DNA from: Flavobacterium pectinovorum
GTDB taxonomy: Bacteria; Bacteroidota; Bacteroidia; Flavobacteriales; Flavobacteriaceae
Assembly: GCF_006438875.1 (NCBI RefSeq)
Contig: NZ_RCZH01000001.1
Coordinates: forward strand, 456,158 to 520,157
Reading direction: 5' to 3'
Length of the DNA stretch: 64,000 bases
Within the stretch, counting starts at the first letter, position 1, and each line of letters starts with the position of its first letter. Shown here in pieces: positions 25,268 to 32,916 of this stretch. Under the pieces are notes generated by a model, which saw nothing but the letters and a program-made list of their open reading frames with translations, was not told the DNA's origin and ran no database searches. A program made the position numbers and the translations under genes.

Positions 25268-25408
25268 AAAGAGAAGTTTCAAGTTTTTTTAGTTTCAGGT
25301 TTTAGGTTTTCCAAACTTTGTGGTTAAGCCAGTAAATCGATTTTTGATAACTTTAAACTTAAAACAAAGTAAACCTGAAACAAAATTAAACTTTAAACAA
25401 AATTTTAA

Positions 25409-26029
25409 ATGGCTGAATTCATAAAAATATATCCTGATAAACCTAGCGAAGCTGCAATTGCCAAAGTGGTAAAAGTGCTTCAAAACGGAGGTTTGGTAAT
25501 TTACCCAACTGATACTGTTTACGGTTTGGGTTGTGATATTACAAATTCGCGGGCTTTGGAGAAAATTGCAAAAATCAAAGGAGTAAAATTAGAGAAAGCA
25601 AATTTTTCATTTATTTGCCATGACCTGAGTAATCTGTCAGATTATGTTCGTCAGATTGATACGTCGACTTTTAAGATTTTGAAAAGAGCCTTGCCGGGAC
25701 CTTATACTTTTATTTTACCGGGAAATAATAATTTACCAAAAGAGTTTAAAAAGAAAACTACTGTTGGTATTCGTATTCCTGATAATAATATAGTTTTGGA
25801 AATTGTTCGTCAATTAGGAAATCCAATTGTTTCGACTTCTATTCGTGATGAAGATGATGTAATTGAGTACACTACAGATCCGGAATTGATTTTTGAGAAA
25901 TGGCAGAATATTGTCGATATGGTAATAGATGGCGGTTATGGAGACAACGTTGGTTCAACGATTATTGACCTGTCAGATTACGAGCCGGTTATTGTGAGAG
26001 AAGGTAAAGGAGATATTGGTATTTTGTAA
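25409..26029 (+). CDS. Sua5/YciO/YrdC family protein, YciO-like
   Basis: This 206-residue protein has the YrdC fold: GGLVIYPTDTVYGLGCDI, PGPYTFILPG, TTVGIRIPDN and PIVSTSI. The middle segment (FSFICHDLSNLSDYV) and total length fit the YciO branch better than TsaC proper. The TsaC/Sua5 group makes threonylcarbamoyl-AMP for tRNA t6A; YciO members are less well understood. A t6A ATPase gene, tsaE, also lies in this window at 38703. ATG start. The gene is followed by a bidirectional terminator at 26163. Confidence 0.88.
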   Translation: MAEFIKIYPDKPSEAAIAKVVKVLQNGGLVIYPTDTVYGLGCDITNSRALEKIAKIKGVKLEKANFSFICHDLSNLSDYVRQIDTSTFKILKRALPGPYTFILPGNNNLPKEFKKKTTVGIRIPDNNIVLEIVRQLGNPIVSTSIRDEDDVIEYTTDPELIFEKWQNIVDMVIDGGYGDNVGSTIIDLSDYEPVIVREGKGDIGIL

Positions 26030-26162
26030 ATAAATACTGAAATTGCATAATAGTTAAAAATAAATAACTAACTTTAGTATAGTTAAAATTTAGTTAGTTA
26101 ATTTAAAATAATGCTATTCTTGATTTATATTTAATTGGTTATTAAAGAAATTAAGGATACAT

Positions 26163-26189
26163 AAAAGCAGGTCAATTGACCTGCTTTTT
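26163..26189. terminator. Bidirectional intrinsic terminator
   Basis: AAAAGCAGGTCAATTGACCT and the rest of the dyad form a perfect hairpin (AGCAGGTCAATTGACCTGCT) with A-run before and T-run after, between the convergent YciO-like and OmpA-family genes. It serves both strands. Confidence 0.85.
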
Positions 26190-26219
26190 CTGTATTATAA
26201 AGTATGTAAAAAACGTAGA

Positions 26220-27053
26220 TTATTTAGCTTGTTTTTTCATTTCTTTTTCAATCATATCATAGAACTGATCGATTTTTGGCATAACCACAATACGAGTTCT
26301 TCTGTTACGAGCTTTGTTTTCCGGAGTATCATTAGCAACTAATGGTACGTAAGAACTTCTACCGGCAGCGATTAATTTTGCAGGGTTAACTCCAAGATCG
26401 TTAGTTAATACACGTACAATAGATGTAGAACGTTTAACACTTAAATCCCAGTTGTCTAACAAAACTCCGTTGCTTTTGTAAGGAACGTCATCTGTGTGAC
26501 CTTCAACCATACACTCAAAATCAGGTTTGTCATTTACTACTTTTGCAACTTTAGCTAAAACTCCTTTTGCTTTATCACTTACATCATAGCTGCCACTTTT
26601 AAACAATAATTTATCAGCGATAGAGATAAATACAACTCCTTTTTCAACATTGATTTCGATATCTGGATCATTAATTCCAACAGCTCCTTTTAAACTAGTA
26701 ACTAACGCTAATGTTACGCTATCTTTCTTAGTTAAAGCATCTTGAAGTCTGGATATTTTTAAATCTTTTTCTTTTAAACTTTCTAATGATTTTTCAAGAT
26801 TTTCAGCTCCTTTAGTTGTTAATACAGTTAAATCCTTAGAACTATTGATTAAGTCTTGATTATGTGCTTTATAACTTTCAGCTGTAGCTGCCAATCCTGC
26901 TTTTTCTTCAAGGCAAGAATTTAGTTTTACGGTGCAAGAGTTTAATAAATCTTGTGTCTCTTTGTTCTTAGCTTCTAATGCTGCGTATTGTTTTTTCGAT
27001 ACACACGAAGATAAGGCCATTAATACTGTTAGTGCGATAACTATTTTTCTCAT
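26220..27053 (-). CDS. OmpA-family lipoprotein
   Basis: This 277-residue protein has a lipoprotein signal peptide ending in the lipobox LSSC (Cys17). A coiled-coil region (about 20-120, with CLEEKAGLAATAESYKAHNQ and KEKDLKISRLQDALTKKD) follows. The C-terminal OmpA domain (about 150-265) includes LLFKSGSYDVSDKAKGVLAK, VEGHTDDVPY, LSVKRSTSIVRVL and ARNRRTRIVVMPK, whose Asp/Arg pair binds peptidoglycan. It probably tethers the outer membrane to the wall. ATG start; a -7 box lies 30 bp upstream. Confidence 0.93.
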   Translation of the reverse strand: MRKIVIALTVLMALSSCVSKKQYAALEAKNKETQDLLNSCTVKLNSCLEEKAGLAATAESYKAHNQDLINSSKDLTVLTTKGAENLEKSLESLKEKDLKISRLQDALTKKDSVTLALVTSLKGAVGINDPDIEINVEKGVVFISIADKLLFKSGSYDVSDKAKGVLAKVAKVVNDKPDFECMVEGHTDDVPYKSNGVLLDNWDLSVKRSTSIVRVLTNDLGVNPAKLIAAGRSSYVPLVANDTPENKARNRRTRIVVMPKIDQFYDMIEKEMKKQAK

Positions 27054-27082
27054 AGGTATTATATTTAATTAAACGTTGATTA

Positions 27083-27090
27083 CAAATTTA
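27083..27090 (-). promoter_or_regulatory. -7 box for the OmpA-family lipoprotein gene
   Basis: TAAATTTG on the minus strand matches TAnnTTTG, 29 bp before the ATG at 27053. It overlaps the stop of the upstream glycosyltransferase gene. Confidence 0.5.
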
Positions 27091-28107
27091 GTTTTTAATA
27101 TTTTGTTTACTGTTAAAGATATCTTTAAAAACAGCCAATTTACTGATGTAATACAAGTAAACGATACTTTTGACAGTATAGTATTGCTGTATTTGAAAAT
27201 CTTTTCTTTTTTTTAGATATCTTAAAGATAGGCAATAAAAAGAGAAGTGTGCCTTTAAAATGGCAAAAGTATGGCTGAACTTCCCCTGCGTAAGAAATCG
27301 GATGCCGGCAATACCGTCTAAAACCATTCGAAAGAAAATGACAAAAAATAACCCTTTTTTAGGCAGGTTTTTGACAAGCATTAATAGTGAATTTCTAAAA
27401 TTCAAAAATGTCTTTCTTGGATTTCCTTGTTGTAAAGTGGCACCTCCAACATGATAAACAACAGATCCAGAATTGTACTTTATAATATGTCCTTCATTTG
27501 CAGCTCGCCAGCATAAATCAATCTCTTCCTGATGTGCAAAAAAGCTTTCGTCAAATCCGCCTAATTCATGATATGTTTTGCTTCTGATAAAAAAACAAGC
27601 TCCGGAAGCCCAGAATAACTCACAATTATCATTGTATTGACCATTGTCTTTTTCAATAGTATCAAAAATTCGGCCGCGACAGAAAGGGAAACCGTATTTA
27701 TCAATAAATCCTCCCGCTGCACCAGCATATTCAAAGTATTCTTTGTTTTTAAAATCAAGAATTTTAGGCTGGATTATAGTGGTTTGTATTTCAGCATCAA
27801 AATTTTGAATTATAGGCTGAAGCCAATTCGCTGTCACCTCAATATCCGAATTTACTAAAGCATAAATCTCAGCATCAATATGTTTTAAAGCGTCATTATA
27901 GCCCTTTGCAAAGCCATGATTTCCACTATTTTGAACGATTTTGATGGTGGGAAAATTTTGTCTAACAAAATTTATAGAATCATCAGTCGAAGCATTATCA
28001 GCTACATATATAGTGGCTTCTTCTGAAAATTGGACAACCGATGGTAAAAATTGTTCCAACAACTTTACACCGTTCCAATTTAAAATGACAACAGCTATTT
28101 TATCCAA
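27088..28107 (-). CDS. Glycosyltransferase family 2 protein
   Basis: This 339-residue GT-A enzyme opens with IAVVILNWNGVKLLEQFLP, followed by DNASTDDS, NHGFAKGYNDAL and the metal/sugar motif LVNSDIEV. GGFDESFFAHQEEIDLCWRA is the acceptor-site motif, typical of rhamnosyl- or N-acetylglucosaminyl-transferases of surface polysaccharide pathways. C-terminal hydrophobic segments (about 245-300) suggest membrane association. The start is TTG at 28107; no ATG is available and the family begins exactly here. It lies 28 bp after the endonuclease-like gene in the same direction. Confidence 0.92.
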   Translation of the reverse strand: MDKIAVVILNWNGVKLLEQFLPSVVQFSEEATIYVADNASTDDSINFVRQNFPTIKIVQNSGNHGFAKGYNDALKHIDAEIYALVNSDIEVTANWLQPIIQNFDAEIQTTIIQPKILDFKNKEYFEYAGAAGGFIDKYGFPFCRGRIFDTIEKDNGQYNDNCELFWASGACFFIRSKTYHELGGFDESFFAHQEEIDLCWRAANEGHIIKYNSGSVVYHVGGATLQQGNPRKTFLNFRNSLLMLVKNLPKKGLFFVIFFRMVLDGIAGIRFLTQGKFSHTFAILKAHFSFYCLSLRYLKKRKDFQIQQYYTVKSIVYLYYISKLAVFKDIFNSKQNIKN

Positions 28108-28135
28108 AAGTAATTTTTATTTATTTGAGTATTCT

Positions 28136-28582
28136 TTATCTTGTATAATCCGGTAAGTCTCTTAAAAACTGGTATTTTTCGTTTTCAAAATCCATTTGGC
28201 AATAAAAATGGCTGAGACCATTCGTTACATTCAAAAATCGTGCCTGCATTGTCATATTATAACGGGCAATTTGGTCAAAAGTTGCCTGAGAAATTTTTAC
28301 TTCAGGTGCTTTGCATTCTACTAATATATGTATAGAACCATCAGAATTGAAGACAACAACATCATATCGTTTTCGCAATCCATTGACAGTTAGAACTTTT
28401 TCTACATTAATAAGTGATTTTGGGTATTTCTTTTCATTCATCAAAAAATGAACAACATGTTGTCGAACCCATTCTTCGGGGGTAAGAATGATGAATTTTT
28501 TCCTGATTTCATCAAAAATAGACACTTTATTTTCGCTATTTTTGAATCGGAAAGTATAAGTAGGAAAATTTAATTGCTGCAT
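28136..28582 (-). CDS. HsdR N-terminal-like (PD-(D/E)xK) nuclease-fold protein
   Basis: A 148-residue protein similar to the N-terminal nuclease domain of type I restriction subunits. LTPEEWVRQHVVHFL is followed by the nuclease core RYDVVVFNSDGSIHILVECKAP, in which D, E and K form the PD-ExK site. It stands alone with no helicase, specificity or methylase genes nearby, so it is not a restriction system. Small proteins of this kind are common in Bacteroidetes next to holA. ATG start with a -7 box only 4 bp upstream. Confidence 0.85.
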   Translation of the reverse strand: MQQLNFPTYTFRFKNSENKVSIFDEIRKKFIILTPEEWVRQHVVHFLMNEKKYPKSLINVEKVLTVNGLRKRYDVVVFNSDGSIHILVECKAPEVKISQATFDQIARYNMTMQARFLNVTNGLSHFYCQMDFENEKYQFLRDLPDYTR

Positions 28583-28586
28583 AGTA

Positions 28587-28594
28587 CAAAGATA
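28587..28594 (-). promoter_or_regulatory. -7 box abutting the nuclease-fold gene start
   Basis: TATCTTTG on the minus strand ends 4 bp before the ATG at 28582, so the transcript would begin at or next to the start codon. Confidence 0.45.
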
Positions 28595-28681
28595 ATTTGA
28601 AAATTAGTCAATTTAAAAAATAGGTAATTATTTTTTTATATTAATCTGCTTACTGATACTGAATACTGAAAACTAAAATGA

Positions 28682-29686
28682 ATGGATGAAGTTGTAAAAA
28701 TTGTTAACGATATTAAAGCCGGAAATATCAAACCAATATATTTTTTAATGGGTGAGGAGCCTTATTATATTGATAAATTGTCAGAATATATTGAGCAGAA
28801 TATCCTTTCTGAAGAGGAGAGAGGTTTTAACCAAACCGTACTTTATGGCAGAGATGTTTCTATAGAAGATATTGTTTCAACGGCCAAGCGCTATCCTATG
28901 ATGGCTGACCGTCAGGTTGTTATTGTAAAAGAAGCACAGGATTTATCAAGAACAATTGATAAAATAGAATCGTATGTTAACAATCCGATGGCAACAACGG
29001 TTCTTGTTTTTTGTTATAAATACAAAACGCTTGACAAACGTAAAAAAGTAACCAAATTACTAGCTCAAAACGGAATTGTTTATGAAAGTAAAAAACTATA
29101 TGAAAACCAGGTTGGTGATTGGATAAAACGTGTCCTTGCGGGGAAAAAATACACAATTGACCCTAAAGCAAATGCCATGTTGGTGGAGTTTTTAGGTACA
29201 GATTTGAGTAAAATAAATAATGAATTAGAGAAATTACAAATTATTTTACCACAAGGAACCGTAATTACGCCGCAACATATTGAGGAAAATATTGGTTTCA
29301 GTAAAGACTACAATGTCTTTGAACTTCGTAAAGCAATTGGAGAACGTAATCAGCTAAAAGCGTATAAAATTGCAGAAAATTTTGCACACAATCCAAAAGA
29401 ATATCCATTGGTAATGACAACCGGATTAGTATTCGGCTTTTTTGTACAGCTTTTAAAATATCACGGATTAAAAGATAAAAACCCTAAAAATGTTGCTGCT
29501 GCAATTGGCGTAAATCCTTATTTTCTAAAGGAATACGATTTGGCAATAAAGAATTATCCAATGCGGAAAGTGAGTCAAATCATTGGGGCTTTGCGTGATG
29601 TTGATGTTAAAAGTAAAGGTGTAGGAGCTAATGCATTACCACAGTCAGATTTGTTAAAAGAAATGCTTTATAAAATATTTAATTAA
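28682..29686 (+). CDS. holA: DNA polymerase III delta subunit
   Basis: This 334-residue clamp-loader subunit has the HolA opening IKAGNIKPIYFLMGEEPYYIDKLSEYI. It is followed by VLYGRDVSIEDIVSTAKRYPMMADRQVVIVKEAQDLS (split here: RDVSIED, YPMMADRQVVIVKEAQ), the lid-domain sequence FLGTDLSKINNELEKL, and the C-terminal collar domain (ALRDVDVKSKGVGA). It opens the sliding clamp during replication. The ATG at 28682 is in frame; an ATG 4 bp earlier is in another frame and stops at once. Confidence 0.93.
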   Translation: MDEVVKIVNDIKAGNIKPIYFLMGEEPYYIDKLSEYIEQNILSEEERGFNQTVLYGRDVSIEDIVSTAKRYPMMADRQVVIVKEAQDLSRTIDKIESYVNNPMATTVLVFCYKYKTLDKRKKVTKLLAQNGIVYESKKLYENQVGDWIKRVLAGKKYTIDPKANAMLVEFLGTDLSKINNELEKLQIILPQGTVITPQHIEENIGFSKDYNVFELRKAIGERNQLKAYKIAENFAHNPKEYPLVMTTGLVFGFFVQLLKYHGLKDKNPKNVAAAIGVNPYFLKEYDLAIKNYPMRKVSQIIGALRDVDVKSKGVGANALPQSDLLKEMLYKIFN

Positions 29687-29752
29687 GCCGTGAAAATTCA
29701 CGATATTTGCACTTCTAAAAATAAATCACATTAAAAAATAATTATCACAATT

Positions 29753-29935
29753 ATGGGAATGAATAAAAATACCGTTTTAGGATGGGCTACTTTTATAATG
29801 ATACTTATGGGATTGTTACTTATAGGTCTTGGAGCTTTTAGATACAGTGACGTATCAGGCTGGGGATTTGTAGCCGTTGGAGTTGGTTTTCTAGCCAATG
29901 CCTGGGTTTTTAATGCATTGAAAGGTAGAGTTTAA
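29753..29935 (+). CDS. Small two-TM membrane protein (CAL67264-like family)
   Basis: A 60-residue protein with two hydrophobic segments separated by RYSDVSGWG: VLGWATFIMILMGLLLIGLG and FVAVGVGFLANAWVFNAL, ending KGRV. I recall a Bacteroidetes small membrane family (CAL67264) of this size that sits beside ettA, which matches this context; function unknown. The start could be either ATG of MGM. Confidence 0.75.
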   Translation: MGMNKNTVLGWATFIMILMGLLLIGLGAFRYSDVSGWGFVAVGVGFLANAWVFNALKGRV

Positions 29936-30008
29936 TCCTTATTCAATATCAATTGCAAGGATCAATTGCAATACAAATAAAAAAAATAATTAATTAAAAA
30001 TAAATAGA

Positions 30009-31700
30009 ATGTCAGACGATAAGAAAGTAATTTTCTCAATGCAAAAATTGAGTAAAACCTATCAGGGAGCAGACAAACCAGTGCTTAAAAATATTTATTT
30101 AAGTTTCTTTTACGGAGCTAAAATTGGTATTCTTGGACTTAATGGTTCTGGAAAATCTTCTCTTTTAAAGATTATTGCAGGAGTAGATAAAAATTATCAG
30201 GGAGATGTTGTTTTTCAACCAGGTTACACGGTTGGTTATTTAGAGCAAGAGCCTATTCTTGATGATTCTAAAACAGTTATCGAAATTGTTCGCGAAGGAG
30301 CTGCTGAAACTATGGCAGTTTTAGAAGAATACAATCAAATCAATGATTTATTCGGTCTTGAAGAAAACTATTCCGATCCTGATAAAATGGATAAGTTGAT
30401 GGATCGTCAGGCAGCTTTGCAAGACAAAATTGATGCTCTTGGTGCTTGGGAAATCGACACTAAACTAGAAATCGCAATGGATGCTTTACGTACTCCGGAG
30501 GGAGATACGCCTATCAAAAACCTTTCGGGAGGTGAGCGTCGTCGTGTGGCTTTATGTCGTTTGTTATTGCAACAACCGGACGTATTGCTTCTGGATGAGC
30601 CTACCAACCACTTAGATGCTGAATCGGTACTTTGGTTAGAGCAGCATTTAGCACAATATGCAGGAACTGTAATTGCGGTAACGCACGATAGATATTTCTT
30701 GGATAATGTTGCTGGTTGGATTCTTGAGTTGGATAGAGGAGAAGGAATTCCCTGGAAAGGAAATTATTCTTCTTGGTTAGACCAAAAATCAACCCGTATG
30801 GCGCAAGAAGAAAAAGTTGCTTCAAAACGTAGAAAAACATTAGAGCGTGAGCTTGACTGGGTTCGTCAGGGAGCAAAAGGCCGTCAGACGAAACAAAAAG
30901 CGCGTTTACAGAATTATGATAAATTATTAAACGAAGATCAAAAACAACTGGATGAAAATCTGGAAATCTATATCCCGAACGGTCCACGTTTGGGAACAAA
31001 TGTTATTGAAGCTAAAAATGTAGCCAAAGCTTTTGGAGACAAATTATTGTACGATAACTTAAACTTCACTTTACCACAAGCCGGAATTGTTGGAATTATT
31101 GGACCAAATGGTGCTGGTAAATCAACCATTTTCAAAATGATTATGGGAGAACAAAAAACGGATAGTGGAGAATTTTTAGTAGGAGAAACAGTGAAAATCG
31201 CTTACGTAGATCAATCTCACTCTAATATTGATCCAAATAAATCTATTTGGGAAAATTTCGCCGATGGTCAGGAATTAATTATGATGGGCGGAAGGCAAGT
31301 AAATTCGAGAGCTTATCTATCACGTTTTAACTTTGGTGGCGGAGAACAAAACAAAAAAGTTTCAATGCTTTCAGGTGGTGAGCGTAACCGTTTGCACCTT
31401 GCGATGACATTGAAAGAAGAAGGAAATGTCCTTTTACTGGATGAGCCAACGAATGATTTAGATGTAAACACACTTCGTGCACTAGAAGAAGGATTGGAGA
31501 ATTTCGCCGGTTGTGCCGTTATTATTTCGCACGACAGATGGTTCTTAGATAGAATTTGTACCCACATTCTGGCTTTCGAAGGAGATTCAGAAGTTTATTA
31601 CTTTGAAGGAGGTTTCTCTGAATATGAAGAAAATAAAAAGAAACGTTTAGGTGGTGATTTAACTCCAAAACGTTTGAAATACAGAAAGTTAATTAGATAA
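30009..31700 (+). CDS. ettA: Energy-dependent translational throttle protein EttA (ABC-F)
   Basis: This 563-residue soluble ABC-F protein has two nucleotide-binding domains and no membrane segments. The first has GLNGSGKSS, LSGGERRRVALCRLLL and LLLDEPTNHLDAES; the second has GPNGAGKST, LSGGERNRLHLAMTL and LLLDEPTNDLDVN. The linker (about 245-310) has the charged RRKTLERELDWVRQGAKGR stretch, characteristic of EttA, which contacts the ribosome E site and gates initial peptide bond formation by ADP/ATP ratio. ATG start; followed by a 16-bp-stem terminator. Confidence 0.95.
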   Translation: MSDDKKVIFSMQKLSKTYQGADKPVLKNIYLSFFYGAKIGILGLNGSGKSSLLKIIAGVDKNYQGDVVFQPGYTVGYLEQEPILDDSKTVIEIVREGAAETMAVLEEYNQINDLFGLEENYSDPDKMDKLMDRQAALQDKIDALGAWEIDTKLEIAMDALRTPEGDTPIKNLSGGERRRVALCRLLLQQPDVLLLDEPTNHLDAESVLWLEQHLAQYAGTVIAVTHDRYFLDNVAGWILELDRGEGIPWKGNYSSWLDQKSTRMAQEEKVASKRRKTLERELDWVRQGAKGRQTKQKARLQNYDKLLNEDQKQLDENLEIYIPNGPRLGTNVIEAKNVAKAFGDKLLYDNLNFTLPQAGIVGIIGPNGAGKSTIFKMIMGEQKTDSGEFLVGETVKIAYVDQSHSNIDPNKSIWENFADGQELIMMGGRQVNSRAYLSRFNFGGGEQNKKVSMLSGGERNRLHLAMTLKEEGNVLLLDEPTNDLDVNTLRALEEGLENFAGCAVIISHDRWFLDRICTHILAFEGDSEVYYFEGGFSEYEENKKKRLGGDLTPKRLKYRKLIR

Positions 31701-31721
31701 TAATTCTAAAAATTTTCAATT

Positions 31722-31771
31722 CAAAAATCCCAAATTCCAAATTGTAACAGATTTTGAATTTGGGATTTTTG
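31722..31771 (+). terminator. Terminator-like hairpin after ettA
   Basis: CAAAAATCCCAAATTC (31722-31737) pairs with GAATTTGGGATTTTTG (31756-31771), a stem of about 16 bp ending in a T-run, 21 bp after the ettA stop. The loop is 18 nt. Confidence 0.7.
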
Positions 31772-31776
31772 TTTTG

Positions 31777-31877
31777 TTGTCATTTCGACGGAGGAGAAAT
31801 CACACTAGGAATCGACAAAGATTGGTGAAGTTAGGGACGGAGCTTCGTGTGTGATTTCTCCTCCGTCGAAATGACAA
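31777..31877. repeat. MITE-like inverted repeat, copy 1
   Basis: A 101-bp element with near-perfect terminal inverted repeats of about 31 bp: TTGTCATTTCGACGGAGGAG at the left end and its exact complement at the right, with GAAATCACAC and GTGTGATTTC continuing the arms. The central loop is about 40 nt. Related copies lie at 32594 and 35893. No ORF inside. Confidence 0.85.
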
Positions 31878-31917
31878 GATTGGCGTAAAAAAGATTTATT
31901 AGACTTAAATTTTTTGG

Positions 31918-31997
31918 AGCTATTTCCTGCTATCCGCTTGTATCTTTTATTTTTTCTAAAGAAAAAAAATAAAAGGATAACGCTTCTATCAGGGCTA
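31918..31997 (-). ncRNA. Structured repeat element, copy B
   Basis: Read on the minus strand it gives the same 5' block (AGCCCTGATAGAAGCG, then TTATCC) and 3' block (AAGATACAAGCGGATAGCAG, then GAAATAGCT) as the 59861 copy. AGC/GCT and CCTG/CAGG pair at the base, and the apical stem is a long TTTTATTTTTT/AAAAAATAAAA helix. It lies between the convergent ends of ettA and the DCC gene, so it is not a leader of either. The remaining sequence of the 31701-32095 gap shows nothing else. Confidence 0.55.
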
Positions 31998-32095
31998 AGG
32001 CATTAGGTTTCACAAAAATCTTTATTTCTTGATGACAAAAATGAGAATAAGATCTGCGTTAATCCGTTTAACCCGCAAAATCTGTGGGGCAATCC

Positions 32096-32509
32096 TCATA
32101 AAAACTTAGCCTTCAATTCCGGAGTAGGAATCATACAGCTTTCTTTTTTGCCATACCATTCGTAGCGGTTTTTGGCAATATAATCATAAACAAAATTTCG
32201 GAGTTTTTCAGGAAATATTTTTAAAACAGAAACCAAACTATAAATTCCTCCGAGTTCTTCTGCAATTTCAATCGCGGCCGAAGATTTATAATAATACGCC
32301 ACACCGGGATTATACAAAATTATACTGTCAATTTTATTTTGATCAATGCCAATAAAGTTACAGATTTCAATTCCCAATTCTGATTGTAAAGCTACAAATC
32401 TAAAAACATCTTTTTTATCATGTTTGATCACAAACTGAACAGCGCTATTGCATAAATTGCAAATACCATCGAAGAGGATAATTTTTTTATTTTTTGGAAG
32501 GTCTTGCAT
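32096..32509 (-). CDS. DCC-family thiol-disulfide oxidoreductase (DUF393)
   Basis: This 137-residue protein has the family hallmark IILFDGICNLCNSAVQFVI, with DxxCxxC near the N-terminus. It is followed by FRFVALQSELGIEI and, near the end, YDYIAKNRYEWYGKKE with a further Cys (ESCMIP). DCC proteins have a thioredoxin-like fold and a putative CxxC redox site; the partner is unknown. ATG start. Convergent with ettA. Confidence 0.92.
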   Translation of the reverse strand: MQDLPKNKKIILFDGICNLCNSAVQFVIKHDKKDVFRFVALQSELGIEICNFIGIDQNKIDSIILYNPGVAYYYKSSAAIEIAEELGGIYSLVSVLKIFPEKLRNFVYDYIAKNRYEWYGKKESCMIPTPELKAKFL

Positions 32510-32593
32510 TTTGAAAAAAGTTTCAAGTTTAAGGTTTCAAGTTTTCTAAGCTTTGTTAAAGTTTTAAACTTTGACAAAGCTTTGCGCGAAGTA

Positions 32594-32693
32594 TGTCATT
32601 TCGAGGAACGAGAAATCTCCGCAAGTAACTCCGCAACGAGTATACAATCTTTGTCGAGCTTCTTGCGGAGATTTCTCGTTCCTCGAAATGACA
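32594..32693. repeat. MITE-like inverted repeat, copy 2
   Basis: A 100-bp element with arms TGTCATTTCGAGGAACGAGA and its complement, extending through AATCTCCGCAAG and CTTGCGGAGATT. Compared with copy 1 the arm interior differs on both sides in a matched way, so pairing is kept. The rest of the 32510-32916 gap holds degenerate AAGTTTCAAG/CAAAGCTTTG simple repeats and, next to mutS2, an ACTGAAAACTGCGACTGAAA repeat. Confidence 0.85.
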
Positions 32694-32916
32694 AATAAGC
32701 AATAATTACAGTTATTGATTTTAACTATCAAAAATAAAAAATCAATAAATCTTACGAATCAAAAACAACTTTCATAGATTATTTTTAAGCCGTTTTAAAA
32801 AAATACTCATCTTCGTGATTATCTTTTTTAAAATATTTTCTTAAATCGCTTTATTTTAATTTTTGATCAATTTTCGCATTTTTAAACACTGAAAACTGCG
32901 ACTGAAAACTGAAAAC

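Noticed and set aside
28105..28112. TACTTTTG as a promoter for the glycosyltransferase gene
   Set aside because: It overlaps the TTG start codon; transcription would begin inside the gene. More likely the gene is read from the upstream gene 28 bp away.
28136..28582. Restriction-modification subunit
   Set aside because: Only a short HsdR_N-like nuclease domain; no helicase, methylase or specificity genes nearby.
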